Of a DNA stretch of 64,000 nt, positions 41,420-50,588 are shown one piece after another. The DNA is from JBNLBT01 sp050303435 (GTDB lineage Bacteria > Pseudomonadota > Gammaproteobacteria > Xanthomonadales > Marinicellaceae): positions 1 through 64,000 of the forward strand of contig JBNLBT010000004.1 of the NCBI GenBank assembly GCA_050303435.1. Reading direction: 5' to 3'. The notes beneath the pieces are model-generated. The model saw only the letters and a list, made by a program, of their open reading frames with translations, ran no database searches and was not told the DNA's origin. A program made the position numbers and the translations under genes. How positions within the stretch are numbered: position 1 is the stretch's first letter; the number at the start of each line of letters is the position of its first letter.

Positions 41420-42394
41420 ATGTCCAAGCCGTTTGTGGTGGCCGCGATGTATCGTTTCGTGCGTCTGCCCGATTTTCAATCCCTGCGAGCTCCTTTGCTC
41501 GAACGCATGCAATCCCTGCAGATCAAAGGCACCCTGTTGCTGGCCCATGAGGGCATCAATGGCACGGTGTGTGGCAGCCGAGAACACATCGACGCCTTGT
41601 TGCACTGGTTGCGCTCTGACGCGCGTTTTGAGCGACTGGATGTGAAGGAATCGTACAGCGATGAGATGCCTTTTTACCGCAGCAAGGTCAAGCTGAAAAA
41701 AGAAATCGTCACCCTGGGGGTGCCGGAGATTGACCCCAACCGCGTGGTCGGCACTTATGTGCAACCGCGCGACTGGAACGCGCTGATTTCCGACCCCGAG
41801 GTGACGGTGATTGACACCCGCAATGACTACGAGTGCCGCATTGGCAGTTTTCGCAATGCGGTCAATCCAGGCACCGATTCATTTCGTGAATTTCCTCAGT
41901 ACGTGGCCGACCATCTGGATCCGCAGAAGCACACCAAGGTGGCGATGTTCTGCACCGGCGGCATCCGCTGTGAAAAATCCACCGCGTACCTGAAACAATT
42001 GGGTTTCACCGACGTGTACCACCTGCAAGGCGGGATTCTGAAATATTTGGAGGAAGTGGACCCGGCCGACAGTTTGTGGGAAGGCGAATGTTTTGTCTTC
42101 GACAACCGCGTGGCGGTCAATCACGCGCTGGAAAAAGGCCAATACGATCAATGCCACGCCTGCCGTTCGCCGATCACCGAAGACGACAAGGCCGCAGCGA
42201 CGTATCGGCCGGGCGTGAGTTGCCCGCACTGCCACGAACACAGCAGCACGGCGCAAAAAAACCGTTTTGCTGAACGCGAACGGCAAATGCGTCTGGCGCG
42301 AGCGCGTGGAGAAACGCACATCGGCGGTGAGGCCCGTCAGTGGATGGAAAAACACCGCCAGGCCAAGCACAAGAAACGCGCCAGCGGCGACTGA
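41420..42394 (+). CDS. trhO: tRNA uridine(34) hydroxylase, rhodanese-like
   Basis: A 324-residue TrhO (YceA) protein that hydroxylates uridine-34 in certain tRNAs with oxygen, the first step to 5-methoxyuridine. An N-terminal acylphosphatase-like domain ([17 protein letters not shown]) is followed by a rhodanese domain with the active loop [10 protein letters not shown] (Cys178) and a C-terminal zinc-finger-like part with CHACRSPI and CPHCHEHS. The start at 41420 has GAGGAGA eight bases upstream. The tail is basic ([10 protein letters not shown]), suited to RNA binding. Single gene. Confidence 0.93.
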   Translation: MSKPFVVAAMYRFVRLPDFQSLRAPLLERMQSLQIKGTLLLAHEGINGTVCGSREHIDALLHWLRSDARFERLDVKESYSDEMPFYRSKVKLKKEIVTLGVPEIDPNRVVGTYVQPRDWNALISDPEVTVIDTRNDYECRIGSFRNAVNPGTDSFREFPQYVADHLDPQKHTKVAMFCTGGIRCEKSTAYLKQLGFTDVYHLQGGILKYLEEVDPADSLWEGECFVFDNRVAVNHALEKGQYDQCHACRSPITEDDKAAATYRPGVSCPHCHEHSSTAQKNRFAERERQMRLARARGETHIGGEARQWMEKHRQAKHKKRASGD

Positions 42395-42458
42395 TCCGGC
42401 GCCGCAGCGGTGCGTGCCTGAACAGCGCCTGGGTGCCGCACGCTCGCGCCGCGCGAAT

Positions 42459-42626
42459 TCAGTCGGCTTTTTGATCCGGCAGTTTCGCCAGCGGCGGCTG
42501 GCATTTCAACTTTTCATAGATGTGTGGAAACATGGTGCTGGTGTGGCCGTCTTTATTGGCCACTTTGACTGCAAAAATATCGCCGTTGTCTTTGCGCAAG
42601 ATTCCTACGCCTGAATAGTCACTCAT
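42459..42626 (-). CDS. Small hypothetical protein (55 aa)
   Basis: A 55-residue protein starting at 42626 (MSDYSGVGILRKDNGDIFAVKV), preceded by a strong AGGGGG site eight bases upstream. The N-terminal half looks like a short beta sheet and the C-terminus (HIYEKLKCQPPLAKLPDQKAD) is proline-rich with one Cys. It has no signal peptide or known motif. It converges with trhO. The ribosome-binding site and codon use make it a likely real gene. Confidence 0.55.
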   Translation of the reverse strand: MSDYSGVGILRKDNGDIFAVKVANKDGHTSTMFPHIYEKLKCQPPLAKLPDQKAD

Positions 42627-43142
42627 GGTCAAACCCCCTGGTTTTTTTATTGTTGTGCGAACTGGATGGATGGGCTCGTGTTCGCGTGTTTTTATCGCGT
42701 GTGGCCCAGCGTCACTGCGGGGCGGACACACCACACGGTTCCTGTGTGTTGAATAAAAATTAAACTGAAAAGTCGGACATTTGATTGACGGCCGTCAAGT
42801 TTTTTACGCAATACACGCGGTGCACAGGAAAAAGAGGGGGCCATGAGAGCGTAGAACATGGCCCCGCAATGTGTTCATCCCTGAAGCAATCATGGGTGGC
42901 GGGATTTGTCGTGTCGCAGACCCCGGTGAATTTCCTCGGGGGTCCGGCGACGCATCATGGCTTCAGAATATCCGATGTCGCTGAATAAAAACTTGAATTC
43001 GATCAAAGAATCCAGAGGTGCCTGGCCGACAGTCCATGCAGAGAGTGGAGCGAAAAAAAAACAGCACCGCATGTTGCCATGCGGCGCTGCCTTCGCGCAC
43101 GACCACATGTGCGCTGGGGGGTTGCTTATGCGCCGCCGGTTG
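42627..43142. other. 516-bp region with no confident gene; contains a palindrome
   Basis: This stretch lies upstream of the leftward 55-residue gene and downstream of hugZ. It holds the palindrome at 42785-42798 and an A-rich run near 43058. A leftward open frame over 42890-43165 reads FLFSDIGYSEAMMRRRTPEEIHRG near its end, faintly like a DUF1127-type helix, but has no good start or ribosome-binding site. I do not call a gene. Confidence 0.35.
42785..42798. promoter_or_regulatory. TTGACGGCCGTCAA palindrome
   Basis: An exact 14-base palindrome, about 160 bp upstream of the 55-residue protein's start (leftward). It could be an operator for that gene. No regulator is recognised. Confidence 0.35.
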
Positions 43143-43898
43143 TCAGGCCGACACGGCGACTTCAACGTCGTGTTGCAATGCGGCGCGCGCCTGTTGGGTC
43201 AGGTCAACCAGGGCCTTGCGCACCGCACCGGGTGAATTGGCCAGGTTTTTGAAGGGCACGTGCAGCGGCACCGCATCGCCCACATCCAGGTAACAGCCGT
43301 CGCGGTGCAGGGCAAACATTTTCACGTGCTCTGGCTGTATGCCGTGGTGGTATTCGCTCAACAGCAGCATGGCGTCCACGTGATCTGCGTTCATGTGGTC
43401 AATCATGCCGGCTTTGTCGTCGGCCCACGCAGGCGCTTCCAGAGTCCAGCTTTTGGCGTTGATCCAGTGAATCTCGCCAAAGCCGCCGATGTAGCGGATG
43501 CGCTGCGTGGTCAATCGGTAAAAATCAAAACCGTGCGCGTCGCGGTAGGTGGTTGCGTGGGGAAACGCAGTGAAATAGGCGTCGCTGATGCGTTCGGCGT
43601 CGGCCGCGGCCATGCGCTGCGCCTCACCGATCACGGTCAGTCGCGCGCCGGCGTTGGGGTCGCCCGGTTGCTGTTGATACACCGTCAGCGACATTTTTGC
43701 ATCCGCTTTGAGGTTGCGCGTGTGCTGGGCGATGTCGCTGATGTAAAACACCGGATCCAGGCAATCGTCGGTGAAGTAGGTGCTCACCGAGCCGAATGGA
43801 TAGCCGGGCATGGACTTGGACTGGGTCGCCAGCACGCCCTGGCACTGGTCCCGCAGCAAGCGCCGGGCCTCGGCGATGACGTCGTTTTTCTCTTTCAT
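43143..43898 (-). CDS. hugZ: HugZ-type heme oxygenase / heme utilization protein
   Basis: A 251-residue protein with an N-terminal split-barrel FMN-binding-like domain (AEARRLLRDQCQGVLATQS, then PFGSVSTYFTDDCLDPVFYISDIAQHTRNL) and a C-terminal DUF2470 domain (MIDHMNADHVDAMLLLSEYHHG), the HugZ arrangement. These proteins bind heme and open its ring to release iron. The start at 43898 overlaps the hmuV stop by 4 bp; the long open frame beyond it is the antisense of hmuV. As the last gene of hmuTUV-hugZ, it would process the heme that the transporter brings in. Confidence 0.88.
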   Translation of the reverse strand: MKEKNDVIAEARRLLRDQCQGVLATQSKSMPGYPFGSVSTYFTDDCLDPVFYISDIAQHTRNLKADAKMSLTVYQQQPGDPNAGARLTVIGEAQRMAAADAERISDAYFTAFPHATTYRDAHGFDFYRLTTQRIRYIGGFGEIHWINAKSWTLEAPAWADDKAGMIDHMNADHVDAMLLLSEYHHGIQPEHVKMFALHRDGCYLDVGDAVPLHVPFKNLANSPGAVRKALVDLTQQARAALQHDVEVAVSA

Positions 43899-44695
43899 GT
43901 TGAATACACTCCGCTGAATGGATTGATCAAATAGGGTTTGTGTGATTGGCGGTGGTGCAGCACGTCCATGCGCACCGAAAAAGCCTGTTCGAGTATGGGT
44001 GGCTGAAACACATTGGTGCTGTAGCCTTTGGCCAGCAACCGGCCGTCCTTGAGCACCATCAGCTGGTCGCAGTGCAGGGCGGCCAGATTGAGGTCGTGGA
44101 TCACCACGAAACTGGTGATGTTTTCCTCTTTCAGAGTCTGCAGTGTGTGCATCAGTCGCTGCTGGTGTTTCAGATCGAGCGCCGAGGTGGGCTCGTCCAG
44201 AAAAAGATAGCGGGGGCCTGCATCGGCGGTGCTGAGAATCTGGATCAGCACCCGCGCCCATTGCACACGCTGTTGTTCGCCGCCGGACAGCCGCTGATGA
44301 TCGCGTGTGAGCAGGGCTTCGATGTCGGCCAGGTCCGCCACCCGCTGCATCAGCCGTGCGCGAGTGTGCCGGTCCAGTCGCCGCCCCTGACAGGTCAGCC
44401 CCATGGCCACCACTTCGTGCACTGGCATGGGAAAGCCCAGATGGGTTTGCTGCGGCAACAAGGCGCGCTGGCGCGCCAATTCTTGCAGCGGCCACTGTTC
44501 AATCCAGCGCCCGTTCAGTGACACCGACTGCGCGCAGCGGTGCCCTCCGGTCAGGCAATGCAACAAAGTGGATTTGCCGGCACCGTTTTCACCCACAATG
44601 CCAATCACTGAAGCCGTGTTGACTTCGAATGACAGCGCATCCAGCAGCACACGGCCGCAACGTGAGAAACTTAAAGAGTGCACTTCCAGGGTCAT
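43895..44695 (-). CDS. hmuV: Heme ABC transporter ATP-binding protein
   Basis: A 266-residue ABC ATPase. Walker A GENGAGKST is at about residues 35-43, the signature LSGGEQQRVQWARVL near 137, Walker B RYLFLDEPTSALD near 163, and the switch His in VVIHDLNLAA. The start at 44695 gives MTLEVHSLSF and overlaps the permease stop by 4 bp. It powers the HmuU permease to move heme into the cytoplasm. Gene order and type match HmuTUV rather than vitamin B12 BtuCDF because hugZ and a heme receptor flank it. Confidence 0.9.
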   Translation of the reverse strand: MTLEVHSLSFSRCGRVLLDALSFEVNTASVIGIVGENGAGKSTLLHCLTGGHRCAQSVSLNGRWIEQWPLQELARQRALLPQQTHLGFPMPVHEVVAMGLTCQGRRLDRHTRARLMQRVADLADIEALLTRDHQRLSGGEQQRVQWARVLIQILSTADAGPRYLFLDEPTSALDLKHQQRLMHTLQTLKEENITSFVVIHDLNLAALHCDQLMVLKDGRLLAKGYSTNVFQPPILEQAFSVRMDVLHHRQSHKPYLINPFSGVYST

Positions 44696-45792
44696 TTCAT
44701 GTACCGGGTTGAATGCCGCTGCTGCCACAGCAAGAGCATGAAAAAGGGCGCGCCGAGCAGGGCCGTGATCACGCCGATCGGCAGTTCTGCCGGGGCAATC
44801 GCAATGCGCGACAGCACGTCGGCCGCGCACAACAACAAGGCGCCGAGCAAGGCGGCGTTGAGGATCAGGTGGTGGTGGTTGGATCCATTCATCAGCCGCA
44901 ACAGGTGCGGCACCACCAGACCGATGAAGCCGATGCTGCCGCTGACGGAGACCGCCAGTCCGACCATCAGCGCGTTGAGCCACAACAGGCGGTTTTTGAC
45001 TTGCGCCACGTGCACGCCCATGTGCAGGGCGTTGTCATCGCCGAGCAGCAACAGGTTGAGCGCGTGTCGCTGTTGGTGGATGGCGTAGATCACCCACAAC
45101 AGCACGGGCGCCAGCGCCAGCACCACGGGCCAGCCGGCGCCGGACAGACTGCCCATCAGCCAGTAGGTGATCAGGCGCAACGACTGGTCGTCTGCAGTGT
45201 AGCTCATCACGTTGATCAGGGCCGCGGCCAGGGCGGTGATGGCCACGCCACTGAGCAACAGAATGGCCACTTCGATCGACCCGTGAATGCGCGCCATGCG
45301 GTACACCAGGAAGGTGCACAGCGCGGCGCTGAGAAACGCGCCGGTGGCGATCAGATACGGCATCAGAGCGGCTGGCAGACTGATCCAGCGGGCACAGGCA
45401 ATTACGCAGACTGCGCCAGCCGCGGCGCCGGTGGTGATGCCCAGCAAGCCTGGATCGGCCAATGGGTTTCTGCACAGGCCCTGCAGACTGGCGCCGCTGA
45501 CCGCCAAAGCCGCGCCGATCAGCGCGGCCAGCACCACGCGCGGCATGCGGATGTGGTGGACAATATTAAGCAAGCCTGGATTGGTGCCGTCGCTCAAACC
45601 GCTGACGCTCAACAGCCACTGCCAGGGCAGGCTCAGGTCGATGCCGGCCGCACCGATGGAGGCGGCCAGCCACAACGCGGCGATCAAGCCGAGAACTAAG
45701 CAGCGCCGCATGCGCTGTGCGGTGAGGTCCAGCGGCATCGCGTCGCTGCTTGCGCGAACCAGTGGCCAGGTGGCGCGCGATTCAATGGCCAT
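44692..45792 (-). CDS. hmuU: Heme ABC transporter permease (FecCD family)
   Basis: A 366-residue permease with about nine or ten membrane helices. FecCD-family landmarks are RMPRVVLAALIGAALAVSGASLQGLCRNPLADPGLLG and the late GSIGFIGLVVPHLLR with ELPIGVITALLGAPFFMLLL. It carries heme across the inner membrane, with HmuT delivering it and HmuV supplying energy. The start at 45792 (MAIESRATWP) overlaps hmuT by 11 bp; a further ATG upstream lies inside hmuT. Confidence 0.9.
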   Translation of the reverse strand: MAIESRATWPLVRASSDAMPLDLTAQRMRRCLVLGLIAALWLAASIGAAGIDLSLPWQWLLSVSGLSDGTNPGLLNIVHHIRMPRVVLAALIGAALAVSGASLQGLCRNPLADPGLLGITTGAAAGAVCVIACARWISLPAALMPYLIATGAFLSAALCTFLVYRMARIHGSIEVAILLLSGVAITALAAALINVMSYTADDQSLRLITYWLMGSLSGAGWPVVLALAPVLLWVIYAIHQQRHALNLLLLGDDNALHMGVHVAQVKNRLLWLNALMVGLAVSVSGSIGFIGLVVPHLLRLMNGSNHHHLILNAALLGALLLCAADVLSRIAIAPAELPIGVITALLGAPFFMLLLWQQRHSTRYMK

Positions 45793-46615
45793 GGTTTTGC
45801 AGTTGCGCAACGGCCTGGTCAATGCGTGCACCGAGGCCGAGAATCAACAGGGAATCCATCACCAGCGTGTCGCAGCGCTGCCCATTCAGTGCCAACCGGA
45901 TGGTGCTGTTGTTGCACACCCCTTCAATGCCGCCGATGCCGTGCAACACATGCTCCGGGATCACCAGCAACTCGACGCCGGATTGGATCAGCGATTCGTT
46001 GTTAAAAATTTTGTAGCCCTCGATGTCTGCGGCCACGTTGTCCAGACCCGCGAGGCCAAACAACAGGTGCGGCACGGTGCCTTGGCCCGCGGCCATGACG
46101 CCGCGCTGTCCGGTGCCCATCAACAGCATTGCGCGTCGCGGCGCTTTTGATGTGGGATTTTTGCGCAATTGAGCCAGGGTGCGATCGATCAACTCAGCGG
46201 CCTGTTGTTGCGCACCGAAAAACTCCCCAAGCCGCTGCACCAGCGCCTGCCAGTCGGCCAAGGATTGCTGGGCTTTGGGCAGACGCAGCACGTCCACACC
46301 GCTGGATTGCACCTGCGCCAAGACTTCATCCGGGCCGCTGCCGTGACCGGCGATCAGCACGTCCGGTTGCAGAGAGAGCACCCCTTCTGCCGACAGGTTG
46401 CGGTAATAGCCGACGCTGGGCAATTCGCGCGCCGGGGTGGGATACAGACTGCTTTCGTCAACCGCCACCAGCTGCGCCTGTTGACCCAGCGCGTAAATAA
46501 TTTCTGTGACACTGCCACCGGTGCTGATGACGCGTTGCGCCGCGTGCAGGCGGGGGCTGAGCAGGATCACTGAAAGGCAAAACAATACGAAAGAGTTGTG
46601 CATGTGTTGTTTCAT
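45782..46615 (-). CDS. hmuT: Periplasmic heme-binding protein
   Basis: A 277-residue substrate-binding protein of the helical-backbone (TroA/BtuF-like) class. ISTGGSVTEIIYALGQ opens the first lobe, VGYYRNLSAEGVLSLQPDVLIAG carries the Tyr typical of HmuT heme binding, and the second lobe has GYKIFNNESLIQSGVELLVIPEHVL. The signal peptide is HNSFVLFCLSVILLSPRLHA. The start is 46615 or 46603; neither has a clear Shine-Dalgarno, perhaps because the leader overlaps the operator. It binds heme in the periplasm and passes it to HmuUV. First gene of the leftward operon. Confidence 0.88.
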   Translation of the reverse strand: MKQHMHNSFVLFCLSVILLSPRLHAAQRVISTGGSVTEIIYALGQQAQLVAVDESSLYPTPARELPSVGYYRNLSAEGVLSLQPDVLIAGHGSGPDEVLAQVQSSGVDVLRLPKAQQSLADWQALVQRLGEFFGAQQQAAELIDRTLAQLRKNPTSKAPRRAMLLMGTGQRGVMAAGQGTVPHLLFGLAGLDNVAADIEGYKIFNNESLIQSGVELLVIPEHVLHGIGGIEGVCNNSTIRLALNGQRCDTLVMDSLLILGLGARIDQAVAQLQNHGH

Positions 46616-46621
46616 AAATCT

Positions 46622-46658
46622 AAATGATAATGATTTGCATTTGCGTAAATTATCATTT
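46622..46658. promoter_or_regulatory. Fur-box region shared by hmuT and the heme receptor
   Basis: TGATAAT-G-ATTTGCA at 46625-46639 matches the 7-1-7 Fur consensus (TGATAAT-N-ATTATCA) in 12 of 14 arm bases. The wider block is an inverted repeat, AAATGATAAT (46622-46631) with ATTATCATTT (46649-46658). It lies between the divergent hmuT and receptor starts, so iron-loaded Fur would repress both directions. Confidence 0.8.
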
Positions 46659-46695
46659 ATATTGGCCGCGTTTGTCAATCGGAACATGTAGCAAA

Positions 46696-48924
46696 ATGAA
46701 AAATAAACGCATTCTATGTGTGTGCGGCGCCATCGTCTGGCCACACTTTGCCCTGAGTCAACAACTGAATCAGGAAACAGCACAGGTCTCGGCGCTGGAT
46801 TTGTCATCTCTGACCGTCACCGCCACGCGCACGGAAAAAGAACTCAGTGAAGTGGCTTCAAGCGTGACCGTCATCGAAGCCGAGGACATTGAACGCAAAG
46901 GCCACCGCGACATCGCCGATCTGGTGCGCTACGAACCGGGGGTGCTGGTCACCGGATCCGGACGTTTCGGTCTTGACGGCTTCAACATCCGCGGTATCGG
47001 CGGCGACCGCATTTTGACTTTGATCGACGGCGTGCCGGTGGCCGATGAATTCACCTTCGGTCCGAACCTGTCGGCGCGCCGCAATTTCATAGACGTCGAC
47101 ACCCTCAAGGCGGTGGAGATTGTGCGTGGGCCGGCCTCCAGTCTGTACGGCAGCAACGCCATCGGCGGTCTGGTGACCTTCATCAGCAAAACGCCGTTTG
47201 ATTACATTCGCGGCAGCGAGGGCGACCACTATGGATCGTATAAATTCGGTTTTGATTCGGCCAACGATTCAATTCACAACACCTTGAGCTGGGCCACAGG
47301 CAATGTGGACCGGGCCGTGATGGTGGTGGCTTCGCACCGATCCGGTGAAGAAAACAGCAGTTACTTCAATGACACCTCATCGGGCCCTGCGCGCCGCGCG
47401 CCGAACCCGCAGCGATTCCATGACAACAGCCTGTACGCGCAGGCGGTGTTCAACCTCAACGACGAATCGTCCTTGCGCCTGAGTGCCGACTTGTTCGATG
47501 GGCAGACGCAAACCGAAGTGCTGAGTGAAGCGGGCACGGTGGTGTTTGGAGACTTGAAACAGTCGGTGCAGGGCGACGATTCGCGTGAGCGCAAGCAGTT
47601 CTCGGTGAGCTACGACTGGCAACGCCCGTGGCTGCTGGCCGATGAGCAGAAGTTTTCTTTGTACCACCAGCAATCCGACAGTGAACAAATCACCCTGGAA
47701 AATCGCCTCACCGCCGATGCACTGGCGGTGCTGCGGCACAGGGGTTCGTATTTCAGTCAGGACAACACCGGCTTCAAGTGGCAGGCGGTGAAATCCATTG
47801 ATTCGGCGGTCAGTCAGCAGTGGGTGTATGGTCTGGATCTGGACTGGGCGAAATCGGAGACCCTGCGCACCGGTCAGACTCTGGCCGTGAGCGACGGCAG
47901 TTTGCAACCCGAAGGCAGCGTCTTTCCAACCCGGGATTTTCCCAATTCAGATTACCGCAGCCAGGGCGTGTTTGTGCACAATGAACTGGGTTTTTTCGAC
48001 GGTCGTCTGACCCTGACTCCGGGTCTGCGCTACGACCGCTTCAAGCTGGAGCCCAGCGCCGATGACGTCTATTTGAGCGGCAATGAAGGATCACCGCTGC
48101 CGGCCGGTTACGATGAATCCAATCTGTCCGGCCGTTTGTCCGCGCTGTGGCGCGCAAGCGATCGCTGGTCGCTGTTTGCCCAGTACGCGGAAGGCTTTCG
48201 TGCCCCGCCGATAGATGCGGTGAACGCCGGATTCACCAATTTTGCCGGTGGCTACATCGCTTTGCCAAACCCCGATTTGCGTCCGGAAAAATCCTCTTCG
48301 CTGGAACTGGGGCTGCGTTACATGGGGGAGCACCACTGGTTTGAGCTGTCGCTGTACGACAACCGCTACGACGATTTCATTGAAACCCTGGCATTTGCCG
48401 GATTCAATCCGATGACCGGTCTGCTTGAATTCAAGTCCCGCAACCTGAGCGAAACAGAGATCAGCGGTCTGGAATTGCGCGGTCAATTTGATTTGTCCAG
48501 CTGGCGACCGGGCCTGGCATTGCACTACGCCTACGCCAATTCCGATGGCGAGGACAGTGAAACCGGTGCGCCGTTGAACAGCATCCAGCCGGAAACCCTG
48601 GTGACCGGCCTGGTGTACGATGACCCGATGCAGAACTGGGGCCTGGAATTGGCCTGGACTTTGACCGCGCGCAAGGACGACATCGACGCCTCGGCGCTGG
48701 CTGGAACAGCGGCGTTTGAAGCGCCGGGATCCGGCGTGCTGGATGTGCTGGGCCATTATCGCTTCAATGACCATTTTAAGGTGCAATGGGGCGTGTTCAA
48801 TTTGAACAACAAACTGCACTGGCAGTGGAACAATGTGTTGTTGACCGCCACCGGCAGCGCTTCGCTGGCGCGTCTGAGTCAGCCCGGACGCAACGCGTCG
48901 GTGACGCTAAAGTTTGAGTTTTAA
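46696..48924 (+). CDS. TonB-dependent heme/hemoglobin receptor
   Basis: A 742-residue outer-membrane receptor. After a signal peptide (KNKRILCVCGAIVWPHFALS) comes the TonB box-like SSLTVTATRTEKEL, then the plug domain (DIADLVRYEPGVLV, GFNIRGIGGDRILTLIDGVPV, VEIVRGPASSLYGSNAIGGLVTF), then a 22-strand barrel ending in Phe (ASVTLKFEF). The HmuR-type landmarks EGFRAPP (FRAP) and NPDLRPEKS (NPDL) with a conserved His region between support heme as substrate. It is transcribed away from hmuTUV-hugZ across a shared Fur box. The TonB/ExbBD energy system is not in this window. Confidence 0.9.
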   Translation: MKNKRILCVCGAIVWPHFALSQQLNQETAQVSALDLSSLTVTATRTEKELSEVASSVTVIEAEDIERKGHRDIADLVRYEPGVLVTGSGRFGLDGFNIRGIGGDRILTLIDGVPVADEFTFGPNLSARRNFIDVDTLKAVEIVRGPASSLYGSNAIGGLVTFISKTPFDYIRGSEGDHYGSYKFGFDSANDSIHNTLSWATGNVDRAVMVVASHRSGEENSSYFNDTSSGPARRAPNPQRFHDNSLYAQAVFNLNDESSLRLSADLFDGQTQTEVLSEAGTVVFGDLKQSVQGDDSRERKQFSVSYDWQRPWLLADEQKFSLYHQQSDSEQITLENRLTADALAVLRHRGSYFSQDNTGFKWQAVKSIDSAVSQQWVYGLDLDWAKSETLRTGQTLAVSDGSLQPEGSVFPTRDFPNSDYRSQGVFVHNELGFFDGRLTLTPGLRYDRFKLEPSADDVYLSGNEGSPLPAGYDESNLSGRLSALWRASDRWSLFAQYAEGFRAPPIDAVNAGFTNFAGGYIALPNPDLRPEKSSSLELGLRYMGEHHWFELSLYDNRYDDFIETLAFAGFNPMTGLLEFKSRNLSETEISGLELRGQFDLSSWRPGLALHYAYANSDGEDSETGAPLNSIQPETLVTGLVYDDPMQNWGLELAWTLTARKDDIDASALAGTAAFEAPGSGVLDVLGHYRFNDHFKVQWGVFNLNNKLHWQWNNVLLTATGSASLARLSQPGRNASVTLKFEF

Positions 48925-48970
48925 AAGAGGCCCCGGGCGCTGCCTCGGGGAGTGAGACAATCACACAATA

Positions 48971-49008
48971 AAAGAGCCCATTCTGAAGGTGTACAGAATG
49001 GGCTTTTA
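48971..49008. terminator. Bidirectional intrinsic terminator between the receptor and the M56 gene
   Basis: AGCCCATTCTG (48975-48985) pairs with CAGAATGGGCT (48994-49004) over an 8-base loop. An A-rich run precedes it and a T-run follows it, so it serves both convergent genes. A GC-rich hairpin around 48930-48950 precedes it. Confidence 0.85.
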
Positions 49009-49025
49009 TTGCTGTGCAGCGACAA

Positions 49026-50588
49026 TTATTGTCGGGCGGTTTCGCGCAATTGCTGACGGTGGGCCTGAAGTTCTTCACGCACCGCCTGCATCTGCTCACG
49101 CGCCTTTTGATAGGCCGCCTGCAACTCCGCTTCGCGCGCGTCCTGTGCGACGCGCATTTCCACCTGTCCGTGGCGCAGTTGATGATGCGCTTTGGCCAGC
49201 TCCCGTTTCAGGCGCGGCATTTCGCGGCGCATCACCTCGCGGTGCTCCGCAACGACCTGACGGACTTCTTTGCGGTGCGCCTGATCCGCGTGCAATCGTT
49301 TCGCGTGGCGCTGCATTTCATGCTGTTTTTCACGCATCTCGCGGTGCGCGGTATGCAGCGTTTCTCTGGCTTCTTGCAACGCCGCCTGTTGTTCCTCACT
49401 GAGGCTGTCCTGCACGCGTTGCAGTTGCCGGTGCAGGTGTTTCAGTTGTTGCATGACTTCCGGCGCCGGTGTGGCCACGTGCGATGGCGCGGCAATCGCT
49501 TCGGGCACTGCGGGCAAGCTCGGCGTGACGGGTTGTGCGTGCAGCATCGGCGGCGCCGGATGCACTGCGTGCACTTCGTTTTCGTGGGCGTTGAGCAGCG
49601 TCGGCTGGCTCACGCCAATCAAGACAACGCCAAGGCTGGATGCCACAAGCGCGCTGGTGATTTGCCATTGTTTCATGATGGGACTCCGGTTGGGTGGTTG
49701 CAGCACCCGTGTGAGGCGCTGATGAAGGCGGGATTGTGCCGCCATGTGGTTGCCAGCGGCGGCGACTGATGAATGCGGTCGCTGTCCGCTTTGGTGGTAA
49801 AACAGCAAGGCGCTGGCGTAGTCTGACGCGCGCACGCCGCTGTTGAGTACTTCTTCGTCGCAGCGTTGTTCCGCGGCCGTCTGCAGGCGCTGGTGGCACC
49901 ACCAGATCAGCGGGTTGAACCACATCAGAATGCGCGCAATGTGGCCCAGCTGCAGCCACAACCAGTCGCGACGACGGATGTGGATCAATTCATGCAACAG
50001 CGCGTGACGCCAGGGTGTATCGTTGCTGGTGTGTTGCAGGGGCAGGGCAATCACCGGCTTGAACACGCCCCAGGACACCGGTGAAGTCAATGCCGCGTGG
50101 CGGCACAGGCGCGGGCGGCGGCGCAGCCCAAATGCAGTGCAATGCGACGCAACACAGGCCAGCATGGCCGGATTGTGCACGGTGCGCGCGCTGCGGCCAA
50201 TGCGCTGCAATCGCCGCAGGGCCACAAGGTGCCGCGCACCCAGCCACAACACCCCGGCGCAATACAGGGCCAGCCACAGCGCGCGGGGCAACATCGCGTC
50301 GTCGTCCGGGGCGGGCGGTGTGCGGCTTGGCGACAGCAGGGGCTGTGCATCGGCGGCGGGCGTGAGATGGGTGGCCACTTCAATGGTCCAGTTCAAACCC
50401 GGCAGCGCCAAATGCAACAGCGGCATCAGCAACAAACCAAGCAGACAAATGCGCCACAACAGCGTCACCAGACGGGGGCGCGTGTGCACAATCAATGCGG
50501 CGACGCTGATCAGAGCAAAAAACAGCGCCATTTTCAGTGCCAGCAACACCGCCGGCTGCAGCATCCAGTGAATCGCAGCATCCGTCAT
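49026..50588 (-). CDS. M56-family (BlaR1/MecR1-like) membrane metallopeptidase with coiled-coil periplasmic region
   Basis: A 520-residue membrane protein. Helices lie at about 14-35, 41-60, 103-125 and 307-327. The cytoplasmic zinc protease domain has HELIH at 199-203 (HALLHELIHIRRRDW) and the third ligand Glu240 in AAEQRCDEEV. In BlaR1-type systems such a protein senses a signal outside and leads to loss of its partner repressor; the partner is the adjacent BlaI-like gene, overlapped by 4 bp. Instead of a penicillin-binding sensor domain, the periplasmic C-terminus (about 330-520) is a long charged coiled coil (LSEEQQAALQEARETLHTAH and similar heptads) with about 13 His. The signal sensed is therefore probably not a beta-lactam. 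Confidence 0.85.
   Translation of the reverse strand: MTDAAIHWMLQPAVLLALKMALFFALISVAALIVHTRPRLVTLLWRICLLGLLLMPLLHLALPGLNWTIEVATHLTPAADAQPLLSPSRTPPAPDDDAMLPRALWLALYCAGVLWLGARHLVALRRLQRIGRSARTVHNPAMLACVASHCTAFGLRRRPRLCRHAALTSPVSWGVFKPVIALPLQHTSNDTPWRHALLHELIHIRRRDWLWLQLGHIARILMWFNPLIWWCHQRLQTAAEQRCDEEVLNSGVRASDYASALLFYHQSGQRPHSSVAAAGNHMAAQSRLHQRLTRVLQPPNRSPIMKQWQITSALVASSLGVVLIGVSQPTLLNAHENEVHAVHPAPPMLHAQPVTPSLPAVPEAIAAPSHVATPAPEVMQQLKHLHRQLQRVQDSLSEEQQAALQEARETLHTAHREMREKQHEMQRHAKRLHADQAHRKEVRQVVAEHREVMRREMPRLKRELAKAHHQLRHGQVEMRVAQDAREAELQAAYQKAREQMQAVREELQAHRQQLRETARQ

Noticed and set aside
42890..43165. 91-codon leftward frame with a DUF1127-like end (SDIGYSEAMMRRRTPEEI)
   Set aside because: The similarity is faint, no start has a ribosome-binding site and the N-terminal part looks non-coding. 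It remains possible that a short gene starts inside it.
44695..44983. N-terminal extension of hmuV, and similar extensions of hugZ, thpR, gpx and argS
   Set aside because: Each extension lies antisense-like in another frame of the upstream gene or in a promoter region; family N-termini and overlaps (ATGA) fix the shorter starts.
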